Assembly (NCBI GenBank): GCA_041751795.1
Contig: JBGSWU010000140.1
Location: forward strand, 1 to 16,041
DNA from: JBBECJ01 sp041751795
Lineage (GTDB): Bacteria > Chloroflexota > Chloroflexia > Thermomicrobiales > CFX8
Direction of reading: 5' to 3'
Length of the DNA stretch: 16,041 nt
The translations under genes were made by a program, and so were the position numbers. Positions 6,981-13,249 of this stretch are shown here, one piece after another. A model generated the notes under the pieces. It was not told where the DNA came from and did not search any database. It saw only the letters and a program-made list of their open reading frames with translations. Each line of letters opens with the position of its first letter. Position 1 is the stretch's first letter.

Positions 6981-7009
6981 TTGACATCGAACATTTGTTC
7001 GCCTACGCT
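6981..7009 (+). promoter_or_regulatory. Sigma70-type promoter of the VOC gene
   Basis: A perfect -35 TTGACA (6981-6986), a 17-bp spacer and -10 TACGCT (7004-7009) sit 43 bp before the VOC start. The predicted transcript start is near 7016, giving a leader of about 36 nt. The spacer contains the LexA-like palindrome listed separately. Confidence 0.7.
6988..7001. promoter_or_regulatory. LexA/SOS-box-like operator in the promoter spacer
   Basis: CGAACATTTGTTCG is a perfect inverted repeat (CGAACA / TGTTCG around TT). It fits the Gram-positive GAAC-N4-GTTC core and, with flanking T6987, 11 of the 12 fixed bases of the mycobacterial-type TCGAAC-N4-GTTCGA box. It lies wholly between -35 and -10, so a bound repressor would block RNA polymerase. 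LexA identity is inferred; another repressor with a similar site is possible. Confidence 0.6.
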
Positions 7010-7039
7010 GACTCCTCGGTTATCGTGGAACTGCACAAT

Positions 7040-7046
7040 GAGGAGG
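7040..7046 (+). promoter_or_regulatory. Strong Shine-Dalgarno (GAGGAGG) setting the VOC start
   Basis: It lies 5 nt before GTG 7052, downstream of the predicted promoter. The same reading frame is open upstream to 6761, inside the RraA-family gene, but those codons are not the gene. Confidence 0.75.
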
Positions 7047-7051
7047 CGAAC

Positions 7052-7459
7052 GTGATCAGACATGTCGCTGGTGTTGGCGAGATTGTGGATGATGTCGAGA
7101 CGGCGGTTGCGTTTTACCGCGACGTCCTTGGCCTTGAGGTCGAATACGATGGTGGCGGCCAGTACGCCGATGTAAAGGTGGCTGGAATTGCTCACTACGG
7201 CCTCTGGGGGCGACGGGCTGCTGCAGAATCGATCCTTGGCGATCCTGACCTTGCCGATCAGGTTCCGCTCGGGTTCAGCCTCGGCTTCGAGGTGGACTCG
7301 GTCGAAGAAGCTGCCAGGGCAACAACAGAGCGAGGGCTGAACCTCCTTCAATCACCTAAAACTGAACCGTGGGGCCAAACGGTTTGCCGGTTCATCCTCC
7401 CGGGTGGTCTCGTCGGTGAATTCGCCGAAACACCTTGGGCCCGGCAGCTGGGTGACTAA
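7052..7459 (+). CDS. VOC (glyoxalase/bleomycin-resistance/dioxygenase) superfamily protein
   Basis: The product is a 135-aa single protein from GTG 7052. The fold is shown by two beta-alpha-beta-beta-beta units: first RHVAGVGEIVDDVETAVAFYRDVLGLEV (an N-terminal strand, the helix with FYRDVLGL, then strands to about 52), second LGFSLGFEVDSVEEAARATTERG through RFILPGGLVGEFAE. Candidate metal ligands are His4, His48 and Glu123 (the VGEF strand). Two such units in one chain make one active-site half, so a dimer is expected. Substrate is unknown: lactoylglutathione-like isomerisation, dioxygenase, or drug/thiol binding are all possible. It has its own promoter with an SOS-like box, which would make it damage-inducible if LexA-controlled. 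A 262-bp gap without a clear gene separates it from the first lipoprotein. Confidence 0.88.
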   Translation: MIRHVAGVGEIVDDVETAVAFYRDVLGLEVEYDGGGQYADVKVAGIAHYGLWGRRAAAESILGDPDLADQVPLGFSLGFEVDSVEEAARATTERGLNLLQSPKTEPWGQTVCRFILPGGLVGEFAETPWARQLGD

Positions 7460-7721
7460 CGCGTCGCCCTACACTGCCCGGAATCACGCCGTCATCACCA
7501 TCACCTGTCATGGGCGAGACAGTTGTCGCATCTGGTCCCGTTAACGATGCGCCAATTCAGACGAGTGAATGATCGCGACGAGTTCTGCTCACCGCGCGTT
7601 TTCGGATACCTATCGCAATCATTATCCCGTGGAACGCCAGATGCGTAATGCCGAAAGCCGGTGCCCATGGGTCATCGGCGAAGGGAAATGGCAGGGCCAA
7701 CGATTGAAAGGGAGACCCGAC

Positions 7722-8273
7722 GTGGTGAACAGACGTACGAAGCGCTCGAATTGGAGCACATTCAGTATCGCGCTGATCGGCTTGCTTATGATGACGTTGC
7801 TGGCAGCGTGCGGCGGCGATGATGAAGATGACTCCGAATCTGATGCGGCTCCAACCGTAGCGGCGACGGCAACAACGGCTTCTGGCAGCAGCAGTGATGT
7901 CGCTGGTACGGCCACCGAAACCGACGATGCCGCCACCACGTCGACCAGCGGTGACATGGGTGACGTCATGGCGATCGGCGCGTGTTTGCAGGAGGGTACG
8001 ACCGCAGATGTCGTGAACGACCTGCGTGATGGCAATACCGGAAGTTCTGAAGACGTGTATCGCGAATGCCTGAGCGATTCACTCCCGCCAGTCATGGTCA
8101 GCCAACTCGACCCAATCATCGAACAGGCTGGGGAATGCGGTACTGAGGCTGCGGCAGAACTGAGCGACGACGACATCGATGCGATTGAAAACGGCGACCA
8201 GGCGACGATCGAGCAGGTCACGAGTGATACGCTGGATTGCCTGTCGGCCCAACTCGGAATCGAACTGCAATAG
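7722..8273 (+). CDS. Secreted four-cysteine lipoprotein, paralogue 1 (family not recognised)
   Basis: The product is 183 aa. A basic N-terminus and hydrophobic stretch lead to lipobox LLAAC with Cys30, then an acidic/Ala-Thr-Ser linker (about 31-80), typical of a lipoprotein tether. The folded C-terminal domain (about 84-183) has four Cys at 88, 116, 139 and 173 and is strongly acidic. The next gene encodes a paralogue with the same Cys pattern, so two extracytoplasmic disulfides are likely. The start is GTG 7722: AAAGGGAG lies 7 nt upstream, and it places the charged residues correctly before the membrane stretch. ATG 7569 would put 51 residues of no known type in front of the signal. No enzyme motif is seen; a binding or structural role is possible but unproven. 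Confidence 0.88.
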   Translation: MVNRRTKRSNWSTFSIALIGLLMMTLLAACGGDDEDDSESDAAPTVAATATTASGSSSDVAGTATETDDAATTSTSGDMGDVMAIGACLQEGTTADVVNDLRDGNTGSSEDVYRECLSDSLPPVMVSQLDPIIEQAGECGTEAAAELSDDDIDAIENGDQATIEQVTSDTLDCLSAQLGIELQ

Positions 8274-8283
8274 CGATGCGGTG

Positions 8284-8313
8284 CGTAGCCGCCGAGTCGA
8301 CTCGGCGGCTACG
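8284..8313. terminator. Perfect 30-nt palindrome between the tandem lipoprotein genes
   Basis: The half-site CGTAGCCGCCGAGTC is followed directly by its exact reverse complement (15-bp arms, no mismatch). As RNA it forms a very stable G/C stem with a UCGA loop. It starts 10 nt after the first lipoprotein stop and ends 40 nt before the second start. GTTCTG follows rather than a U-run, so it could be a factor-assisted terminator, a transcript stabiliser, or one copy of a dispersed palindromic element. Confidence 0.6.
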
Positions 8314-8353
8314 TTCTGCCTGCGCATTGGTATTCGGTCGATCGGAGAACAGC

Positions 8354-8920
8354 ATGGCTGCCCGGCAAAGCATCAAACAGCGTCGGTTGACGATCAGAAT
8401 TGGTGCGCTCCTGGCGCTACTTCCGCTCATCCTGCTTGCATGCTCGACAGGAAGTGATGGCGACGCTACGCCGGTTCCAACAGCACCACCAACCGCGACT
8501 GCCACTCCATCACCGACCCCCTCGCCAACACCCTCGCCAACTCCGACAGTGACGCCATCACCCACGCCATTCGTGCCACCGACTGTTGCGGTGACCGATG
8601 ACGACTCGATTCAATCCTGTCTGGAACGGAATGTCACGGCCGAACTCTTGATCAGTTTGTCAATCGATGACACGGAACTGACCGAGGACATCATGCGCAC
8701 CTGTCTGGAAACGACGATTCCGTCGGAATTGATGTTCCTCCTGAACCCAATCATCGACGACGCCAGTGAATGCGCACTGGATGTCTCCAAAACGCTTTCC
8801 AATGAGGAATTAATCGCGCTCGGTGGAAAAGACAGTGTCCGGAAGGAAGAAATCACTGACCGCGTTGTCGACGACATCCTCGGTTGCCTTGGCGGCAAAT
8901 ACGGGTTCGATTTCCTTTAG
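8354..8920 (+). CDS. Secreted four-cysteine lipoprotein, paralogue 2 (family not recognised)
   Basis: The product is 188 aa from ATG 8354 (GGAG 6 nt upstream). The lipobox ILLAC gives Cys30, followed by a Thr-Pro-Ser repeat linker (about 38-76, repeated TPSP units), which is longer and more proline-rich than in paralogue 1. The C-terminal domain has Cys at 89, 117, 140 and 178. The spacings 28 and 23 are identical to paralogue 1 and the last is 38 against 34. Shared positions include CL-x4-TA, ED-x2-R-x-CL, PII-x2-A-x-EC and LS-x3-I/L. This shows tandem duplication with the linker diverging most. The reading frame extends upstream through the palindrome, but those codons are not translated signal sequence. 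No enzyme motif is seen. Confidence 0.88.
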   Translation: MAARQSIKQRRLTIRIGALLALLPLILLACSTGSDGDATPVPTAPPTATATPSPTPSPTPSPTPTVTPSPTPFVPPTVAVTDDDSIQSCLERNVTAELLISLSIDDTELTEDIMRTCLETTIPSELMFLLNPIIDDASECALDVSKTLSNEELIALGGKDSVRKEEITDRVVDDILGCLGGKYGFDFL

Positions 8921-8951
8921 GCCGCTAGAGAAACTGCCGTTGCGGGCGCCA

Positions 8952-9287
8952 CTACGGTTTGATGGGCGCTGGAGCAGGCTCGTCTAACCATGTTTCCAAC
9001 GCCTCGCCACCCTTGGCGATCCAGTCGGCAAAATTCTCACGAATCTCTGCGATCGTGCTGGCCATCGCGTCTCGGGTGATCGTTTCGTCGCTCAACCAGG
9101 CACGCTCGTTTAAGTCCGGCGCACCACCGGGACCACAACGATGAATCCAGATACACCAGAACCGTGGCTCGGCAGGATGACGGTCCGGCGCCAGCCGATA
9201 CGTGAATGCTGACTTATGGGGCTTGAAGAAGAAGCCGTGGCCGATGTGTTGACGACTTGGAAGAATCTCCAGCGAATCGAGGACCAT
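8952..9287 (-). CDS. Hypothetical 111-aa cytoplasmic protein
   Basis: I do not recognise this family. The protein has an aromatic/His-rich first half (GHGFFFKPHKSAF, then FWCIWIHRCGPGG near 43-55) with Cys45 and Cys52, and an alpha-helical second half (about 65-100, with IAEIRENFADWIAKG) ending in a Pro/Ala tail. The first part looks like a compact beta sheet. Codon use resembles neighbouring genes. ATG 9287 is the first possible start after an in-frame TGA, but the ribosome site is poor. It converges on the lipoprotein pair, with 31 bp between stops. No signal peptide or membrane segment. Confidence 0.7.
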   Translation of the reverse strand: MVLDSLEILPSRQHIGHGFFFKPHKSAFTYRLAPDRHPAEPRFWCIWIHRCGPGGAPDLNERAWLSDETITRDAMASTIAEIRENFADWIAKGGEALETWLDEPAPAPIKP

Positions 9288-9613
9288 TCGGACCCGCTCT
9301 CATAGTAACCGGTGCCATCCCGCGCCAGATAGTGAGTATACCGGAGGCCATCGAGGGCGGTGACGCCACGTCACAAACACTCAGCGGTGTGTTCCAGGAA
9401 TCGGCATAACCCGCGTCGCGTTGCGTTCGCTAACTCTCTGCGTCCGGCCTTCCCGACTTTCACACAGGAATGCCAGGGCCCAGAACTGATCGCTCACAGG
9501 TCGGAGAACAGTGTTACTCTCCTCAGAAGGCAAACATCTTGCTGATACATCATATCGCGTGCTTGACAAACGAGGTTTCGTCCATGTGGTGAGTAGACGG
9601 GAGGGATGCACGT
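9288..9613. other. 326-bp divergent intergenic region, no gene seen
   Basis: This separates the 111-aa hypothetical gene (minus) from the cyanophycinase-like gene (plus), so both promoters should be here. It has a short palindrome, GTGACG-CCA-CGTCAC (9360-9374), 73 bp upstream of the hypothetical gene, which may be an operator. A perfect TTGACA lies at 9563-9568, but the best -10 (TGTGGT, 16 nt away) is poor. Open readings in this stretch are short and not coding-like. Confidence 0.5.
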
Positions 9614-11494
9614 ATGCGAGTTTCCAAACATCCACGTCGGAGCCTGCGGCGACCCATGACGCTGGTTACGCCGCTCCTGCTTCTGGCGATGCTGTTTCCG
9701 GCGCTGGGTAGCGCACAGTCGGAACAAACGTTCGCGCCGATTGGAGGAGGCTATACCGCCGAGTCGCTCGAAGGCTACGCACGACTTGTTATCGATCGTG
9801 CCGACGGCGAACTCGTCCAGATTCTTGTCGTCCCATCGGCCTACGGCGACGATCCGGCCGATCGTGCCGACAACATCGCGCTGGCTGAGGAGCGGACACA
9901 ACAGGTCGAGGATGCCTGTAACGCAGTCGCCGCTGCGGAATCCAGCCCCCGATGCGATGCGCAACTCCTCATTCTCTTCGACCGCGGCGATGCGATGAAT
10001 CCAGCCAACAGCCACGCCTTCTACGATTCCGAAACAGACGGCGCGTACATCCTCGGCGGAGATCAGACGATCGCAATGCACGTCCTCGCAAACTCGCCCG
10101 CAGAGGTCGCAATGGAGACTGCGTACGAAAACGGCGTCGTCTTCGGAGGGACGAGCGCCGGAAACGCGGTTGAATCGAGCGACATGATCGCCGGATATAC
10201 CGATCCAGGTTGGCCGTATAACGCTCTCGAGCGCGACAAGGTGATCGTCTGGTGGTTCAACGACGGCGACGACGAACGCGGACTGATCTTCGGTTCGCAG
10301 TCGATCATCTTCGACCAGCATTTCTACGAGCGCGGCCGGTTCGGACGACGTCTCAATATCGTCGCGCAGTCCGACGCCCAGTACGCGGGAACCAGCAAGC
10401 TTGGTGTCGGCGTCGACTACGGTACCGGCGTCTCGCTCACGAACGACACAATCCTGTCAGGCGTCTTCGGGGCCTCATCGGTCGCGATCATCGACGGTGA
10501 ATCAGTCGGAGCGACGTTCTCGTGGAATGGGCCTGACGAAACACTCTCAGCGCGCAACCTGCTGACCCACATCATGGCGTCGCATCCCGATGGACAGGTG
10601 TCCTACAACGTAGACCGTCGAATGCCGGTGGTCGATGGAGAGGATGTGCCACTGGTATCCCCGGGTAACTGGTCAGGCGATCTCCTGACCGCGCCTGATG
10701 CTGGCACGTTGATTCTTGGTGGCGATCTCGCGATGGATCTTGAAGGGGCTGCATTCGATGACGTCGTCGCGCGCATCACTGCTCAGCCCGCAGGAAAACT
10801 CGTGATTATCGCGGCCGGAACGGAACGCACCAATGACGCGCGAGCGCTGACGAAAAAGTACGCCAAAGCCTTCAAGCAGGCATTGCCAAAATCCTATCCG
10901 ATCGAAACGATCACGTACGGCGATAAGCAGTGGAACAAAACGACGACGGAGACCCTCGGAGGCGCAGCGGGCGTCGTCTTCATCGGTGGCGACCAGTCAT
11001 TAATGGCAGCGCCGCTGGCTGATGAGCGATTCCGGGATTTCGTGGCATATGCTGTTGAGAACGTACCGATTGTTCTCACCGATGGTGCGATGACCGCGAC
11101 CATGGGCGACTGGTACGTGTCCGATCCCGATCCGACAGCAGACGATTATCAGGATGTCTCAATCGCGGATTTCCAGGCCGATGGTGTCACCATCGCCGCT
11201 GGTCTCGGAATTGTCGAAGGTGCGTCATTCGAACCACTTCTCACGTATGACCAGCGATGGGGACGCTTGTACAGCCTGGCAGTAGAGCATTCGGACACGA
11301 TCGTCTTCGGCATCAGCGAGGTGACGACGCTGGTGTTGGAGGGTGACAGTCCGGTCGTCGCTGGCGAGCGGTCCGTTATTGCACTCGATGGCCGAACTGG
11401 CACCTACCTGGCCGGTGACAATGGCGCCTTCACAGCCTTCAATGTCCTGATGGATGCGTATGCCCCAGGTGACACCGTCGCTTCAAACCGCTGA
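9614..11494 (+). CDS. Exported cyanophycinase-like (peptidase S51) protein with a second, degenerate S51 copy
   Basis: The product is 626 aa. A signal peptide (hydrophobic 16-31, likely cleavage after ALGSA at 34) is followed by two related halves. The first (about 38-330) has GGDQ (148-151), the nucleophile elbow GGTSAGN (178-184, Ser181), DQHFYERGRFGRRL (234-247) and GVGVDYGTGV (264-273), all cyanophycinase signatures. The second (about 362-612) repeats the order: GGDQ (458-461), LTDGAMTATMG where the nucleophile elbow should be (488-498, no GxSxG), DQRWGRLYSLAV (546-557) and GISEVTTLVLEG (566-577). So the second copy is probably inactive and structural. Known cyanophycinases cleave beta-Asp-Arg polymer; export here suggests an extracellular target. 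No cyanophycin synthetase is adjacent. The ATG has GGGAGGG 8 nt upstream. Confidence 0.88.
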   Translation: MRVSKHPRRSLRRPMTLVTPLLLLAMLFPALGSAQSEQTFAPIGGGYTAESLEGYARLVIDRADGELVQILVVPSAYGDDPADRADNIALAEERTQQVEDACNAVAAAESSPRCDAQLLILFDRGDAMNPANSHAFYDSETDGAYILGGDQTIAMHVLANSPAEVAMETAYENGVVFGGTSAGNAVESSDMIAGYTDPGWPYNALERDKVIVWWFNDGDDERGLIFGSQSIIFDQHFYERGRFGRRLNIVAQSDAQYAGTSKLGVGVDYGTGVSLTNDTILSGVFGASSVAIIDGESVGATFSWNGPDETLSARNLLTHIMASHPDGQVSYNVDRRMPVVDGEDVPLVSPGNWSGDLLTAPDAGTLILGGDLAMDLEGAAFDDVVARITAQPAGKLVIIAAGTERTNDARALTKKYAKAFKQALPKSYPIETITYGDKQWNKTTTETLGGAAGVVFIGGDQSLMAAPLADERFRDFVAYAVENVPIVLTDGAMTATMGDWYVSDPDPTADDYQDVSIADFQADGVTIAAGLGIVEGASFEPLLTYDQRWGRLYSLAVEHSDTIVFGISEVTTLVLEGDSPVVAGERSVIALDGRTGTYLAGDNGAFTAFNVLMDAYAPGDTVASNR

Positions 11495-11512
11495 GACTGA
11501 GCGACCAGTCTC
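11493..11512 (+). terminator. Candidate terminator hairpin after the cyanophycinase-like gene
   Basis: GAGACTG-AGCGAC-CAGTCTC (perfect 7-bp arms) begins within the TGA stop codon. The following sequence CTGATTCATT is only mildly T-rich. Weak to moderate evidence; position at the gene end is the main support. Confidence 0.4.
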
Positions 11513-11527
11513 CTGATTCATTGAACA

Positions 11528-11574
11528 ATCTGCCGTCAGAAGTACCTGATCAACCAGGGCAACTGGCGGCAGAT
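11528..11574 (-). terminator. Candidate terminator hairpin at the 3' end of the kinase/receiver operon
   Basis: ATCTGCCGTCAG (11528-11539) pairs with CTGGCGGCAGAT (11563-11574) with one G-T position, across a 23-nt loop. The 5' arm on the minus strand lies inside the last codons of the receiver gene, and the 3' arm is followed by TGTTCAAT. It may end the operon. Confidence 0.4.
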
Positions 11575-11978
11575 CGCTCCATGGTCTCGATATCACGGCC
11601 CAATTCCTGTTCTGACAGCAATCGAGAGATCGTTGCACCAAACTCCTTGAGATCACCGGCCTTATCGAGACAGGCATTCGCCCCGGCCTCGATGGCGCGT
11701 TGCATATCGTCGATATCCACGACGCCGCTGAACAGAATGATCGGCAGGTGCAGCGTGCACGGATGCTGCCGGACGCGTCGAATCAGCGCGAGGCCATTGA
11801 TCTTCGGCATGTTCACATCGGCGATCATGAGATCCACCGGCACCTGCCGCAGCCGCAGCAGTGCGTCGAATCCATCTTGCGCCTCAACGACATCGTATCC
11901 GTGACGTATCAGATACGTGGCATACATCGTCCGCAGTCGATCGTCATCATCGACAATGAGAATGTTCGCGCGTGTCAT
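11550..11978 (-). CDS. Stand-alone response-regulator receiver (CheY-like)
   Basis: The product is 142 aa, a single REC domain with no output domain. Acidic pocket VDDDD (9-13), phospho-acceptor Asp54 in IADVNMP, conserved hydroxyl Ser84 in LFSGV, and Lys106 in LDKAG. All residues needed for phosphorylation are present. A polar tail follows (about 122-142). ATG 11978 is 5 nt past the kinase stop, with AAGG just before, so the two are translationally coupled. The kinase is its obvious partner. It could be a phosphate shuttle or sink, or act by protein binding, possibly between the kinase and the REC-bearing glycosyltransferase of the same operon. Role is inferred from context. Confidence 0.93.
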   Translation of the reverse strand: MTRANILIVDDDDRLRTMYATYLIRHGYDVVEAQDGFDALLRLRQVPVDLMIADVNMPKINGLALIRRVRQHPCTLHLPIILFSGVVDIDDMQRAIEAGANACLDKAGDLKEFGATISRLLSEQELGRDIETMERSAASCPG

Positions 11979-11983
11979 CGTAG

Positions 11984-13246
11984 TTACCTTGACACTTCGG
12001 CGAGGGGGATCGTGACATGATACTGTGCACCGTCGCAGCCATCGCTCGTCGTCCAGGCACTCCCGCCGTGCAACTCGACGATTTGTCGGACGATTGCTAA
12101 CCCGAACCCGGACGACGGCTTGAAATGCCCAGTTTCAGCATCGACATGGCTCTTCAACTCGAAAACGCTGTTCAGTTGAGGAATCGACATGCCTCGGCCA
12201 CTATCACGTATCTCAACATGAGCGAACTCCCCATCAACGTGCGTCACGATCTCGACGTCACCGCCCGGCGATGATCGCGTGACAGCATACTGCACCAGCT
12301 GTTCGATGACGTCGGCAAGACGGAGCGGGTCACCATTTACGAACAACTGATCGGCCAGACGCAGGTCGATGCGCTGGTCGCGGCCGGATTCGAGTACGAT
12401 GTTAGCCGCCGAACGAATCATGGCATTGAGATCGGTCGCGACAACCTTCAGATCGATTCGGCCTGCTTCAAGATGGTCGAGATTGAGCATCTGATCGATC
12501 ATCCGGTTGAGCCTTCGAGCATCCTGATTGATGTCGGACGCGAACTCCTTGATCTCAGCCGGAGTGAGATCTTCATCGCGGATCATTTCGCTGAACCCCT
12601 GGATACCGGCCAGCGCGGTGCGGAACTCGTGACTGGCGAGTTTGACGAAATCACTTTTGACATGATCAACGCGCTCGAGATCAGCGTTTGTCGCTCGTTG
12701 CGTCATCATTGCCGAGTTCAGCCGTTTCCGCGTTCGCTCGTGCTCGATCCTGCTCGCCAGAAACCCTGCCAGTACCTCGATGAAATCACCTTGATCGCGT
12801 GTGAACTGGCGTGGTGCAGGATCGAGCACCGCCAGCGTTCCGAACAACGATCCATCGCTGAGAACGATCCGTGTTCCGAGGTAGCTTCGGAACATCGAAA
12901 AATCAACAGCCACCGGGCGACTACGAAACACTGGATGGCTTCGCATATCATCGATCGCCATCGTTTCAGATGTTCCAGGTGTACTGATCGCTGAGCAGAA
13001 CGATTGCGACAGCGGGATCCGTGTTCCTTGCTTGAGGTTACTACCTCCAGAATAGGCGTGAACTTCGAGGAGGCGCAGGGAATGTTCGTCGCGGTTAACT
13101 CGCGACAGATAGGCAACCTGCATTCCGAGCCGGTCAGCAAGCACCTGGACGGTCTGCTGACCGGCGTCGCGCAATGACCCATCACACTGCCGCATTACTG
13201 CAGCAACCGCATGCAGAAAGTCGGCGCTCGCTACCGTGGACACCAC
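11984..13246 (-). CDS. Soluble GAF-domain histidine kinase with an atypical N-box
   Basis: The product is 420 aa with no membrane segment. Domains: GAF-like sensor (about 10-170, ligand unknown), a short coiled linker (about 165-198), HisKA with SHEFRTAL (phospho-His206; the usual TP is TA, and the Glu/Thr of the HExxT phosphatase motif are kept), and HATPase_c (about 305-418) with G1 DSGRGMS (348-354) and G2 SSGFGLAI (378-385). The N-box, normally NLLxNAxKYS, reads QLVQYAVTRS (316-325). The Mg-coordinating Asn is Tyr320 and the Lys is Thr, so kinase activity may be weak or phosphatase-biased. GTG 13246 follows the glycosyltransferase stop by 3 nt, with AAAGGG upstream, and codons GTG-GTG are adjacent. 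Confidence 0.92.
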   Translation of the reverse strand: MVSTVASADFLHAVAAVMRQCDGSLRDAGQQTVQVLADRLGMQVAYLSRVNRDEHSLRLLEVHAYSGGSNLKQGTRIPLSQSFCSAISTPGTSETMAIDDMRSHPVFRSRPVAVDFSMFRSYLGTRIVLSDGSLFGTLAVLDPAPRQFTRDQGDFIEVLAGFLASRIEHERTRKRLNSAMMTQRATNADLERVDHVKSDFVKLASHEFRTALAGIQGFSEMIRDEDLTPAEIKEFASDINQDARRLNRMIDQMLNLDHLEAGRIDLKVVATDLNAMIRSAANIVLESGRDQRIDLRLADQLFVNGDPLRLADVIEQLVQYAVTRSSPGGDVEIVTHVDGEFAHVEIRDSGRGMSIPQLNSVFELKSHVDAETGHFKPSSGFGLAIVRQIVELHGGSAWTTSDGCDGAQYHVTIPLAEVSR

Positions 13247-13249
13247 CAG

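Noticed and set aside
7504..7524. CTGTC/GACAG hairpin after the VOC gene as a terminator
   Set aside because: It has only five paired bases with an 8-nt loop and no T-run; too weak.
8490..8580. Thr-Pro-Ser repeat codons in lipoprotein 2 as a DNA tandem repeat element
   Set aside because: The repetition follows from the protein linker; codons vary, so it is not a separate DNA repeat.
9563..9591. TTGACA plus TGTGGT as the promoter of the cyanophycinase-like gene
   Set aside because: The -10 matches only three of six bases with a 16-bp spacer; too weak to annotate.
9722..9733. Second GAAC-N4-GTTC site as an SOS box
   Set aside because: It is inside the cyanophycinase-like coding region (codons around residues 37-40), away from any promoter and with poor flanks; likely chance.
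9494..10321. 275-codon minus-strand reading opposite the cyanophycinase-like gene
   Set aside because: The plus strand carries signal peptide, GGTSAGN and the other S51 motifs; the antisense reading has no recognisable domain.
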